Part shown: positions 36,945 to 47,618 of the stretch, piece after piece | How the letters are laid out: every line of letters begins with the position of its first letter | How positions within the stretch are numbered: position 1 is the stretch's first letter | NCBI GenBank assembly: GCA_029449245.1 | Contig: JANATF010000002.1 | Coordinates: 1,860,001 to 1,924,000 of the forward strand | Length of the DNA stretch: 64,000 nucleotides | From: Mortierella alpina | Taxonomy: Eukaryota; Mortierellomycota; Mortierellomycetes; Mortierellales; Mortierellaceae | Reading direction: 5' to 3' | Translations under genes and position numbers: made by a program | The notes under the pieces: generated by a model | Databases searched by the model: none | Told to the model about the DNA's origin: nothing | Seen by the model: the letters and a program-made list of their open reading frames with translations, nothing else

Positions 36945-37997
36945 ATGTCAGGATCAGGGACCGCGAGGCAGATGGAGTTGGAGCTCTTCGGCTCTTCTGG
37001 ATCTGATTCCGACTTTGAGATGACGACAGAGAATGTCAAAGATGGACCAAGCTCACGAGAGTTTCAGTTTGAGGACTTTGAGGAAGAGGACCAAGAAGAA
37101 GCTGATCCTATATTCGACAGCATCATGGCATGTACCGAACACGATACAACTGCAGACGATAGAGCCCTAAAAGACCGTAGAGAGGCAACCCCTCAGCACA
37201 GTCCACACCCTAATATACCCGGCCTTTGTCTTCATACCAACGTTCTATCCCATGAGGATCAGTCTCGCTTAATGGCCCAGATCACCGACATCAACCTCTT
37301 CAAGGGCGGGCAGCAGAATCAAGCCATGCGCTACGGCCAACGTGATCTAGCATGGGTCGCATGGCTTGAAGAGCGACTCAAGCAAAATGGCGTGTTTTCT
37401 GAGCCGTTCTGTCGATCCGACTGGACGTCGAGGGCACCTTTATTCGACCAGAGCATCATGAATTTATACCGGCCAGGTAAAGTCAATTGCCAGCGTGCTC
37501 TCAGCTACCACGTATATCTAACAGTGGCCTTGCTTTTGATATGAATTTGTTTAGGGGATGGGATCAAGCCGCATGTGGATCTCGCACGGTAAGACGTGCA
37601 ATTGTGTGATCTATACTCTGGAAGAAGACTGATAACGAAACGTTCCCTATCATCTCATAGATTCGAAGACGGAATAGTTGTTGTGTCTTTGCTGTCCGCG
37701 ATCAACATGGACTTTTATCGCGCATTGTCACCCATGTCGCCAGAGGATCCTCCAGAGGGGATTTGCCAGCACTATGTCAATGATGGACCGGAGCGGCAAC
37801 CTGACTACACTGTGCGTTTGGAACCTGGTTCTGTCATTACCATGGAGGGCCTATCCAGGTATGAGTGGCAGCATGGCATCCAGGAGGTCTCGGAGGATCT
37901 TGTCAATGGAGAGCGGATTAAACGAAAGATAAGAGTCAGCATCACCCTGCGCAGGATGCGGCTCGCGGCATGGAATGTTGGTCCGGGGCCAGAATAG
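36945..37997 (+). CDS. AlkB-like Fe(II)/2-oxoglutarate dioxygenase
   Basis: Likely oxidative demethylase of nucleic acid or protein. Three exons: 36945 to about 37474, a small exon reading GDGIKPHVDLAR (about 37555-37590), and about 37662-37997. The N-terminal 90 residues are acidic and Ser-rich. The dioxygenase domain begins IPGLCLHTNVLSHEDQ. The substrate-side segment is SIMNLYRP spliced to GDGIKPHVDLAR, whose H-x-D (HVD) are two iron ligands. The C-terminal part has LEPGSVITMEGLSRYEW, QHGI (third iron ligand His) and RVSITLRRM (2-oxoglutarate-binding Arg). All metal ligands are present. The pattern is closest to the eukaryotic ALKBH families; the subfamily is not assigned. Confidence 0.88.
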
Positions 37998-38316
37998 TTC
38001 GTATTTAGGAAATTCCAAGGGCACTCCAATTCTTGCGAAGCAAGGAGTTGATAAAGTGGAGCCCAGCTCACCCACCAGTTTCCACACGATAGAACAATGA
38101 GCAACCGTGGAGCCTGCTCACGAATGCTCAGGGCAGCAGCTTGTTAGCACCAATGCTAATACGTTTGTGAGGTTCTGGTGTGAAGCCAAGCTCCTGCCTT
38201 CTTCACTCTGCAGGAAACAAGGTCTTTACCAATTGTGATTCGCACGTTCATTAACAAATAAAACTCCATTCCCCATTCCACCCATTCAAGAACACAGGAA
38301 AGCCTCGATCCCTACT
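37998..38316. other. intergenic
   Basis: Short gap of 319 bp with no recognisable element. Confidence 0.4.
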
Positions 38317-39473
38317 ATGAACCAGGTGGGCACTGCAAAACAACTCTTCACTACAACTGCAACCGCCAAGGCAGTCTCAAGTTCCTGACCGCGTATGTTA
38401 AACGGAATTCATCTCATAGGAATTGCACGCAGTTGGTGTCGAGGAAGCACAGCAACATCACGCACAGGGCCATGTCTCTGATGATACCCCGATTAGAAAT
38501 CCCAGTGACCAGGTGGATGAGAACGCGGCTGCTGAGCACTATGATGACAAGATCGACGCGAAGAGGTCGCAGGAGGGTTTAGAGGCACAGCAAGACGACC
38601 ATTCAACTGCAGAGTACACAGACGATGTTTTCTCCAGACCAGCAGATATCTTGCCACAGGTGGACCTTAATGGGGAACTGCAAGCAATCAAGAACCGCCT
38701 AGAGACCATGGACCAGTAAGTTATCAATTCGCTTCATACGAGAACAACTGTACACTATCTTACCTTCTCAATCGTTTGTAATGCAAGTAGTGAGGGCAAT
38801 CCCAACTCGGAGATTGAACGAGGAATGCTCTTAGAGGTATACTCAATGTTACAAGTGGTCAATGCGTTATTTTCGCCTTTTGAACTTCGTTCACTAACAG
38901 TGTGCCCGTCAACCCATGATTACCGCAGCTTGGAAAGTTGACCGAGACCTTGCTGGTGAACCGCGTGGTTATGAGTGAAAAACTGAGGCAGCACATCCTG
39001 CTTCACATCAATGACAGTCGACGGTAAGTCGAGAAAAAAAAATGATGTTTGGATATTTTGTTCCACCGATCGCCTGGACTGAGGGCAATGCTTCTTTATA
39101 CAGCCTGAACCTACAAGCAGAGATTATGCAGGTCTCAACAGACAGCAGACCGATGGAGCAGCAATGGGTTACTCTTAAAGAGATCTACCACCGTGACTTT
39201 GTCGTTGCTGCCGCCAAAGCTGCCGCTGCTGCCAAAGCAAAAGCTGTCGCCGCGCAAAAAGGTATATCTTTAAAAAGTTAGAAACGGCACATTTTTTTTT
39301 CACCTCCCTTATTCACGTCGCTACTCCTTTGTTGAATAGCCCAAACGGAGCACGATATTGGGCTTCTTAGGAGCCAGATCGCAGTCTTGCAGAAGCAGCT
39401 TGATGCGATCAGAGCGCGTAGAAAGCAGATGTCTGTCGATGCGGAAGAGCAGCGTCGTATCCTGAGGCGATAG
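38317..39473 (+). CDS. hypothetical coiled-coil protein
   Basis: Not recognised. The model starts with a tiny exon (ATG AAC CAG) spliced to ELHAVGVEEAQQHHAQG. It continues through an acidic, Gln/Asp-rich N-terminus to LNGELQAIKNRLETMDQ. Next exons give SEGNPNSEIERGMLLEV, LGKLTETLLVNRVVMSEKL then RQHILLHINDSRR, and LNLQAEIMQVSTDSRPMEQQ then WVTLKEIYHRDFVV. An Ala/Lys helix follows (AAAKAAAAAKAKAVAAQK). The last exon reads AQTEHDIGLLRSQIAVLQKQ, then LDAIRARRKQM, ending RRILRR. Most of the C-terminal half is predicted helical and could form a coiled coil. The 9-nt first exon is uncertain; an in-frame start further inside is possible. Confidence 0.6.
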
Positions 39474-39849
39474 CATCTGAAATATGATTCAGTGAAGCCC
39501 GAAGCATCGCAGGTTTGACTCCAGGGCTCTGTTGTGTACTCGTAGATTCGATAGCTACGTGCCCCAATTCCCAGATGTCATTAATGGGAATATAATATAT
39601 TGGACTTGTTGGATTGCGGGCGGAGAGATCATCTGCAGTATAAACTTGTTGCAAAGCCTGCTAACTGGTACTGTTTGCCGTATTTGACGCTGTTTGTGGA
39701 ATTGAGCCATGGCGCAGCTTGTTTGATTGCGACTTCTAGGTGGAGGGTCAGACACGGTGGGTTACTCATGCAAAAGCTAACAGTATGACTCTCGTCGTAT
39801 TTAAAACGTGCGAACATGCACATACAGTCTCTCTCACAGAACCACTACC
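39474..39849. other. intergenic, promoter of secreted protein gene
   Basis: Contains the TATA-like site listed separately. No gene seen. Confidence 0.4.
39798..39806 (+). promoter_or_regulatory. TATA-like site
   Basis: TATTTAAAA about 50 bp before the ATG at 39850, a spacing consistent with a short leader. Confidence 0.4.
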
Positions 39850-40413
39850 ATGATCTCCTATGTCTTTCGCGGTTTGCTGGTAGGTCTATTAAGCATTCTA
39901 GCCGAGGGAGACCAACGCATGACTCTCGGCGGCAGCGGAGGTACACTTCAGTGTCCATCCTCTGGCTTCTTTTGCGGGTCCACGTTGCTTCTATATTCGC
40001 GCATCCTGGCCTCTACCCCAAAGTTCTTGAGAGGGAGTGGTGGAGGGGCACCTTCAAGTCGCTACTATGCTTGCGCTTCTCGAGATGCTCGTCCTGCGGC
40101 CATTGCAACGTCCCCTCAAGGCGGGTGTCAGAAGGATTACTGCATCGGCGGCGGCCCAGCCCGCGTTCCTTTGAAGCTCACAGGTGGTGACGGTGCGTAC
40201 TGTGGCAAGACTATCATGGAGGGACCGAAAGACCGTGGAGGAGGCAGCAGTGGCATACGGGGCGGAGGTGGACCTGGACCTGACCATCCGCGCCATGACG
40301 AGTACAACTGGGATAATCTGTACTACTTTGTAGGGTCCCAGGGGGCGAACCTCGGTCGCTGTCCTAACCGCTGCGTGAGTGCTGCTCCAGGCGTCGCTGA
40401 CCACTGTGTCTAA
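39850..40413 (+). CDS. secreted Cys- and Gly-rich protein
   Basis: 187 aa, not recognised. The N-terminus MISYVFRGLLVGLLSILAEG is a clear signal peptide. The rest has nine cysteines (LQC, FFC, YAC, GGC, DYC, AYC, GRC, NRC, DHC) and several Gly-rich loops (GGSGG, SGGG, GGGPA, RGGGGPGP), with no membrane span. The C-terminal part, YNWDNLYYFVGSQGANLGRC, looks folded. It fits the broad class of small secreted cysteine-rich fungal proteins. No toxin or enzyme family is assigned. A TATA-like site lies just upstream. Confidence 0.65.
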   Translation: MISYVFRGLLVGLLSILAEGDQRMTLGGSGGTLQCPSSGFFCGSTLLLYSRILASTPKFLRGSGGGAPSSRYYACASRDARPAAIATSPQGGCQKDYCIGGGPARVPLKLTGGDGAYCGKTIMEGPKDRGGGSSGIRGGGGPGPDHPRHDEYNWDNLYYFVGSQGANLGRCPNRCVSAAPGVADHCV

Positions 40414-40599
40414 GCTGGCACCGACGGTCCAAGGGATACCGAACCTCAGCATGACCTGACCTGACCGTAAACCCCTTTAAAAACCTGTAGCACAAAGTCC
40501 AACCCATATAAAATGAAGGTGCACCATGAAATAAGTTTTCCCCACCCGAGAAAGAGGAGACATCGTTTCTGACATCCTCCCACACTTCACTCTCCCATC

Positions 40600-42691
40600 A
40601 TGGCCGGGGTATCATGGCCACAGGCCATCGTCACATGGACATCGATACTCTTCATTGTGCTATTCGCAGGAGTTCTTGTCGCATATACCATCTTCATGTC
40701 CTACTTCAACACAAAGATCATGGATGGGTTCAAGGCCAATCGCGAACGAGTTTTCAAAGAGCTGATGCAAGAGAAAAAAGCCAAGGTCGAGTCAGACTGG
40801 GAGTTGGTACAGGAGGGGAGCAGCAGCAGCAGCGCTGGCGCTGATGCAGACGAGGAAAGCAAGAAGCAGAATGTTCCTTACCTCATCGCAGGATTCTTTC
40901 ATCCCTACTGGTAAAACCATCATCTTACACCTTGCTTTGCTTGTGGCAGCCTGAAGAGTAGGCTAACACGTATTTTGCAAAATTGCTGGCGCACGCTCAA
41001 AATATAGCAATGCGGGCGGTGGTGGAGAGCGTGTGCTGTGGACTGCCATCCGTGATATTCAGCTGCAGTACCCCCACGTCATCTCCGTCGTTTACACCGG
41101 CGACACAGATGTTACCAAGCAAGAGATCCTGGACAGAGTCCGCAGTCGCTTCAATATTGACTTGGACCCTTCTTTGGTCGGTTTCGAGTTCCTTCAAAAG
41201 CGCCACTTGGTGGAGAATGAGAAGTGGCCACGGTTTACATTAATTGGACAAAGCATTGGGTCTATGGTCTTGGGATGGGAAGCTCTTAAGCGCGTCGTGC
41301 CTGACATTTGGATAGGTAGAGTCATGTTGCATCCTGCGCTTGGTGGAAAAAGCAAACATCTGTGTGCTGCCTAGCTGACCAAGCTGGTGCATCTTATCAT
41401 TTCATCCTATTAGACACCATGGGTTATGCCTTCACATACCCGGCGGCCAGGATCTTTGGCGGCTGCCAAGTTGCTGCTTACGTCCACTATCCTATCATCA
41501 GTTCTGACATGATCGGCCGCGTCGCTAGTCGGGAAAGCGGCCACAACAACACCAGCAAGGTGGCCTCGAGCTCGTTCTATACCGGACTGAAGCTCCTCTA
41601 CTACAGATGCTTCGCCGCTGTCTATGCGGTCGTTGGCGCCTTTCCACACATCGTTATGACCAACTCTTCATGGACAAAGGCTCATATCGATTCACTCTGG
41701 AGAATCAAGTCGACCGTCGTTTACCCACCGTGCGATACAGAAGCCTTCAAGGATTTCCCCCTTCAAGGTCGGGAGCGTATTGTTGTCAGTGTGGCTCAGT
41801 TCCGACCCGAGAAAGGACATGGTTTACAGCTGGATGCAATGGCGCAGTTGCTTGAAAATCATCCAGAATACCGGCAGGAGAAAGGGACACTCAAGAACCC
41901 ACGCTCTGTGCAGTTGGTCATGATTGGGAGTGCGCGCAATGAATCTGATGAACACAGAATTCAACAGCTAAAGGACAAAGCTATACAGCTCGGAATATCA
42001 GTAAGAGTTTTATTGCTTTCTTTCTATCCGGGTTACAGCGAGGGATGCGGAGAGAGAGGTGATCGATTTCATGATACTCACATAGTGGTATGTTATTACT
42101 CTGCTTTCGTAGGATAATGTGACCTTTGTCATCAATGCCCCATTTAGCGAACTGCAAGCATGGTTGGCACGGTCAATGATTGGCATCCATGCCATGCTGG
42201 ACGAGCACTTCGGTATTGGTGTTGTTGAGTACATGGTAAGCATCAATCGCTGACTGTAAAAATTATCATAACATGTTGCTATTATTGTTTGCTAAATGCA
42301 AATGCAATTGCTCGTTTGTATAAAACCATAGGCTGCTGGTTTGATACCTATCGCTCACAACTCTGCAGGACCCAAAATGGATATCGTTACACCGTATAAC
42401 AATCAACCGACAGGTTACCTTGCGATTACTCCTCAAGAGTTTGCGGAAGCTATCGAGAAGGTGTTGTCAGCAGATAAAACGGTCGTCGAGATGCAGCGTC
42501 GCGCACGGGACAGTGTTCAAGAACGATTCTCAGAAAAGGTCTTTGGTGATCAGCTACGGAAATGCCTGCATGAGGTTTTGTCCAGAGAAAAGGTCACCAT
42601 TTTTGGAAGCAAGCTGATTGATCCTCCAGAAGGAGGATGGGCGCCGTTGGACTCTACCACTGAATCCCCAGAGAGTGCGAAAAGGAAATAA
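40600..42691 (+). CDS. ALG11: GDP-mannose:Man3GlcNAc2-PP-dolichol alpha-1,2-mannosyltransferase (Alg11)
   Basis: Adds the fourth and fifth mannoses to the lipid-linked N-glycan precursor on the cytosolic face of the ER. Exon 1 has a membrane segment ([20 protein letters not shown]), a Ser/Glu loop and [10 protein letters not shown] up to the donor. Splicing TG|GTAAAA to C AAT GCG gives the invariant [15 protein letters not shown]. Further exons give [97 protein letters not shown] (nucleotide-sugar binding, with the E-x7-E pattern) and [19 protein letters not shown]4 fold with all core motifs present. Five introns. Confidence 0.95.
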
Positions 42692-43384
42692 AATCAATTG
42701 CGTTGTCCCGTAGGAAGGTTTTCAGTTATCAGAGTTGTGTGCACTTTTTGCGTTGTGACCTTAGGTTAGGAATATAGTATTAGTCCACGTAATTACCACT
42801 ATCCTCCTTTCTGGTTGAACTCCAGACCTGATCCTTCACACTATCCTTGATGCCTTATCGCTTCCTGTCACCCCGTCCGATCAGCAAGGACTCTTTGGCG
42901 CAATCCACGGTGTTTCTGTAGCAAAATCCATAATTTGCACAAAGCGCACAAATCTAAAAAAAGCACGGGCCAAATGTGCCTGAGTTCCCATGCTCCTTCA
43001 AATAGGCCATAGCATCCATATGGCGCCTCTTATTGGCCTATCAGGGCCGGATCTTGCAGATACTCGTCGACTAGTACCGAAGTGCTTATAATGCGATAAT
43101 GCCGGTGCCATGGGGTTGTCAAGAGCGAGCCCGATCGTCTGAGCTGCTTGAACTGCAATTATAAACAATTTCAAGAATCGGCAAGCTTCACCTTCGCAAT
43201 GGGCCATCAGCCTTTGCTGCAAATGTTGATTCCGCAACTCAGATGGCGAAGATGAGTAAACCAAGATATTAGTGCCTGGCGAGATGCAGCACACTCCATT
43301 GGCTCTAGAAAAGTCGATGGAATGAGCAGGCACCAAAAAACCACATTAACAAAGTCGCCTTCCAATACTGAGACCAGATCCTAT

Positions 43385-43967
43385 CATAGAGAGCCCAGGG
43401 TACTGCAATGGCTCTCTATGGCTACCGGGTGGCCTGACCAGCGGTGCCATGTACTCAGCGCGATTCACGAGGGCTCTCTGGCGCGCTCCACGGTGTTTCT
43501 GCAGCATTATATACAATTTTACACAGCGCACAAACCTAAAACAAAGCACTGGCCCACTGTGCCTGAAATCTCAGGCACTGCATATGGGCCATAGTATCCG
43601 TATGGCGCCTCTTATTGGCCGATCAGAGCCGGATCTTGCAGATGCTCGTCGACTAGTGCCGAAGTGCTTATAATGCGATTCTGCCGGCGCGGCGGGCTTG
43701 TCCAGAGTGAACTCGATCGTCCGAGCTGCTTGAATCGCAGTTATAACCAATTTCAAGAATCTGCAAGATTCACCTTCGCAATGGGCCTTTAGCCTTTGCT
43801 GCAAAAAGTCGATTCCGCAACTCAGATGGCGAAGAAGAGTAAACCAAGAAATTAATGCCTGGCGCGATGCAGCACACTCCTTTGGCTCTAGAAAAGTCAA
43901 TGGAATGAGCAGGCACCAAAAAACCGCATTAACAAAGTCGCCTTTCAATGCTGAGACCAGATCCTAT
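43385..43967 (-). repeat. representative internal unit (B) of the array
   Basis: The unit opens with a perfect hairpin, CATAGAGAGCC - 14 nt - GGCTCTCTATG. Further in it has a second, GTGCCTGA AATC TCAGGCAC. On the minus strand it holds an open frame with HCEGESCRFLKLVI, HYKHFGTSRRASARSGS and PIRGAIRILWPIC, repeated with small changes in every unit and read from the plus strand in E and F. The frame ends at a TAA at the unit junction (RRLC*). I do not recognise the peptide, and it may not be translated. Confidence 0.7.
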
Positions 43968-45118
43968 CATAGAGAGCCCTGGTTACTGCAATGGCTCTCT
44001 ATGGCTACCGGGTGACCTGACCAGCGGTGCCATGTACTCAGCGCGATCCACGAAGGTTCGCTGGCGCGCTCCACGGTGTTTCTGCAGCATTATATGTAAT
44101 TTTACACAGCGCGCAAACCTAAAACAAAGCACTGGCCAACTTTGCCTGAAATCCCAGGCACTGCATATGGGCCATAGTATCCGTATGGCGCCTCTTATTG
44201 GCCGATCAGAGCCGGATCTTGTAGATGCTCGTCGACTAGTGCCGAAGTGCTTATAATGCGATAATGCCGGTGCCATGGGGTTGTCAAGAGCGAGCCCGAT
44301 CGTCTGAGCTGCTTGAACTGCAATTATAAACAATTTCAAGAATCTGCAAGATTCACCTTCGCAATGGGCCTTTAGCCTTTGCTGCAAAAGTCGATTCCGC
44401 AACTCAGATGGCGAAGATGAGTAAACCAAGAAATTAATGCCTGGCGAGATGCAGCACACTCCATTGGCTCTAGAAAAGTCGATGGAATGAGCAGGCACCA
44501 AAAACCACATTAACAAAGTCGCCTTCCAATACTGAGACCAGATCCTATCATAGAGAGCCCAGGGTACTGCAGTGGCTCTCTATGGCTACCGGGTGACCTG
44601 ACCAGCGGTGCCATGTACTCAGCGCGATCCACGAAGGTTCGCTGGCGCGCTCCACGGTGTTTCTGCAGCATTATATGTAATTTTACACAGCGCGCAAACC
44701 TAAAACAAAGCACTGGCCAACTTTGCCTGAAATCTCAGGCACTGCATATGGGCCATAGTATCCGTATGGCGCCTCTTATTGGCCGATCAGAGCCGGATCT
44801 TGTAGATGCTCGTCGACTAGTGCCGAAGTGCTTATAATGCGATTCTGCCGGCACGGCGGGCTTGTCCAGAGCGAGCTCGATCGTCCGAGCTGGTTGAATT
44901 GCAATTATAACCAATTTCAAGAATCTGCAAGATTCACCTTCGCAATGGGCCTTTAGCCTTTGCTGCAAAAAGTCGATTCCGCAACTCAGATGGCGAAGAT
45001 GAGTAAACCAAGAGATTAGTGCCTGGCGTGATATAGTACACTCCCAGGATGCCAGAAAAGTCGGTGGAATGATCAGGCGCCAAAATGTGAAGAGTCCACA
45101 ATCGCACACACAAAAATG

Positions 45119-45499
45119 GTGCTCTTGATGCAGGTAAGGAGGACACAGAGCGTTGTCAAAGGATTGCAAGCCATCCTTGTTCAGATGATATTTCGGACTA
45201 TGGATAGAGTATGCAGCGACCACTGGCAGACCTAGAGTTGTATGATGATCCTTCCGAGGCGTCAGGAGAACGAGAGCCATTTATATAAGCAGGTGTGGAA
45301 CAGGATGACTATTCGCAAAACGGTTAGAACTCAGCCTCTTCTACCCTCTCCCCTCTGATCAACCTGTGTATAACAAGACTCATGTCAACCAGTGTGTGTG
45401 ACTACATCTTGACAGCTTTTCTACTTGGATACTTACTGTATCTCCCCACTTAGAATAAAGGCCATAGACCTGCCCTACACTTCTGAAAGTTTTAAGGGC
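45119..45499. other. spacer between inverted repeat blocks
   Basis: About 380 bp of non-repeated sequence separating units D and E. A TATATAA at 45281 (either strand) directly abuts the ATG of the minus-strand open frame 44735-45280, which runs from the spacer into unit D. Confidence 0.6.
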
Positions 45500-46565
45500 A
45501 ACAGTTTTGTTTGTGCGATTGTGGACGCTTCACATTTTGGCGCCTGATCATTCCATCGACTTTTCTGGCGTCCTGGGAGTGTACTATATCACGCCAGGCA
45601 CTAATCTCTTGGTTTACTCATCTTCGCCATCTGAGTTGCGGAATCGACTTTTTGCAGCAAAGGCTAAAGGCCCATTGCGAAGGTGAATCTTGCAGATTCT
45701 TGAAATTGGTTATAACTGCGATTCAAGCAGCTCGGACGATCGAGTTCACTCTGGACAAGCCCGCCGCGCCGGCAGAATCGCATTATAAGCACTTCGGCAC
45801 TAGTCGACGAGCATCTGCAAGATCCGGCTCTGATCGGCCAATAAGAGGCGCCATACGGATACTATGGCCCATATGCAGTGCCTGAGATTTCAGGCACAGT
45901 GGGCCAGTGCTTTGTTTTAGGTTTGTGCGCTGTGTAAAATTGTATATAATGCTGCAGAAACACCGTGGAGCGCGCCAGCGAACCTTCGTGGACCGCGCTG
46001 AGTACATGGCACCGCTGGTCAGGTCACCCGGTAGCCATAGAGAGCCACTGCAGTACCCTGGGCTCTCTATGATAGGATCTGGTCTCAGTATTGGAAGGCG
46101 ACTTTGTTAATGTGGTTTTTTGGTGCCTGCTCATTCCATCGACTTTTCTAGAGCCAATGGAGTGTGCTGCATCTCGCCAGGCACTAATTTCTTGGTTTAC
46201 TCATCTTCGCCATCTGAGTTGCGGAATCAACATTTGCAGCAAAGGCTGAGGGCCCATTGCGAAGGTGAATCTTGCCGATTCTTGAAATTGGTTATAGCTG
46301 CACTTCAAGCAGCTCGGACGATCGAGCTCGCTCTGGACAAGCCCGCCGTGCCGGCAGAATCGCATTATAAGCACTTCGGCACTAGTCGACGAGCATCTGC
46401 AAGATCCGGCTCTGATCGGCCAATAAGAGGCGCCATACGGATAGTATGGCCCATATGCAGTGCCTGGGATCTCAGGCACATTGAGCCAGTGCTATTTTTA
46501 GGTTTGTGTGCCGTGCAAAATTACAAACTTCATATATTGCCGGAGAAACGGCATGCAACGCAGTA

Positions 46566-47618
46566 TTGTATAGAGTCCTCCTCAACAGATTTTGACGCAA
46601 CAACCACTGAATGAACAGAGAGTTTCACACATTCCTTGTGTAGTCTTTTCCCGCACAAAGAAATACTCTATATGTGTCGCAACTGTGGAAGTACCGTGGT
46701 CGACGGAATGTGGGACTTCATGTTGTGGACAGGGTGAGCAATATGGCGAAGAGGGTTGCTCTGACTATCTCCACTAACATCTAAGCAGGCACTCTGCCTC
46801 TTGGAACTATTTTATGTAATTGCATTTTTACGAAGATGCAGCAAGGACTCTGCTTCATAGGATCCCCTACTCCGTGACAGCATTCTCGCAAAAGGTTCCT
46901 GAGGTAGAACCTCGCTTCAGGAGAGTCCTGGTTCGAGAGAGCATTTTCACCAAGAAGATCCCAGAACATGGACTTCTCGCGCTTCGTGACCAGGAACAAC
47001 CAGATTTCCCAGAGCAAGGACTCTGTAGCCTGTATTTCCTTTGTATAGAGCGAGTGAGGCGGACCGTCGTGCGCGAACGCCGTTGCGAGTGTTCCATTAA
47101 CAGTTTTGCAACATATTCAAGTAGCAGCATCTTGGAAACGAACGTACCATTCAGTGCATTGACTCCTTATGGGACGGGTACAACGTATTCCATAGATTGC
47201 ACAAGCACTTTCCTTTCGTGTAGAGAATTCTAGAGTGATGCATTCTGAAAATCAGCATATCCTCCAACAATGGAAAGAAAGGTGGCACAAGTTAGAGTGA
47301 ATATCGTTCCTACCAATAGAAGTGAGAGGGTAATGAATGCCCAGAATGTACATGGGCTGTGTCGGCCTGCTGGGGAGCGTTCTGACGAAGTTGACATCAG
47401 GGGTATGTGATTGTACCGTCTCAGATTGTGAAGGCGTTTGAGGCTGGGACAGCAACCGCACGAAGCGCGGTTTCGTGTGCAGCCAATGGGCTGGCGGAGA
47501 TTTCCAGGGGTCAGGCCTAGCATAAAAAAGAATGGCTGATTCCTTCTTTCTGGTCTGATTCCTCCAAACCTTTCTTCACACCTCACCTGAGCTAACTCGA
47601 ACTCTACTCCAGACATCC
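46566..47618. other. intergenic between the array and verprolin
   Basis: No supported gene. A 137-codon plus-strand frame (46820-47233) has no recognisable motif. AGCAAGGACTCT occurs at 46840 and 47013, and also at the left edge of the array (42883). Confidence 0.4.

Larger units (their letters stand above)
42880..46565. repeat. array of six about 580-bp units arranged as facing inverted blocks
   Basis: Four units in one orientation (A 42880-43384, B 43385-43967, C 43968-44548, D 44549-45118), a spacer of about 380 bp, then two units in the opposite orientation (E 45500-46071, F 46072-46565). The landmark GGCGCCTCTTATTGG starts at 43022, 43614, 44187 and 44768; the mirrored GGCGCC lies at 45847 and 46429. 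Spacing is 573-592 bp throughout. D and E share a head sequence at the spacer (GGCGCCAAAATGTGAAGA in D) that the inner units lack. Outer units A and F are shorter and more diverged. No transposase or reverse transcriptase is visible. Confidence 0.9.

Noticed and set aside
45281-45288. TATATAA as promoter of the spacer open frame
   Set aside because: It touches the ATG, leaving no room for a transcription start between them.
42880-46565. CRISPR or satellite interpretation of the repeats
   Set aside because: Units are about 580 bp with no short spacers, and only six copies in two orientations.
46820-47233. 137-codon plus-strand frame
   Set aside because: No motif, promoter or splice context; composition differs from the coding genes nearby.
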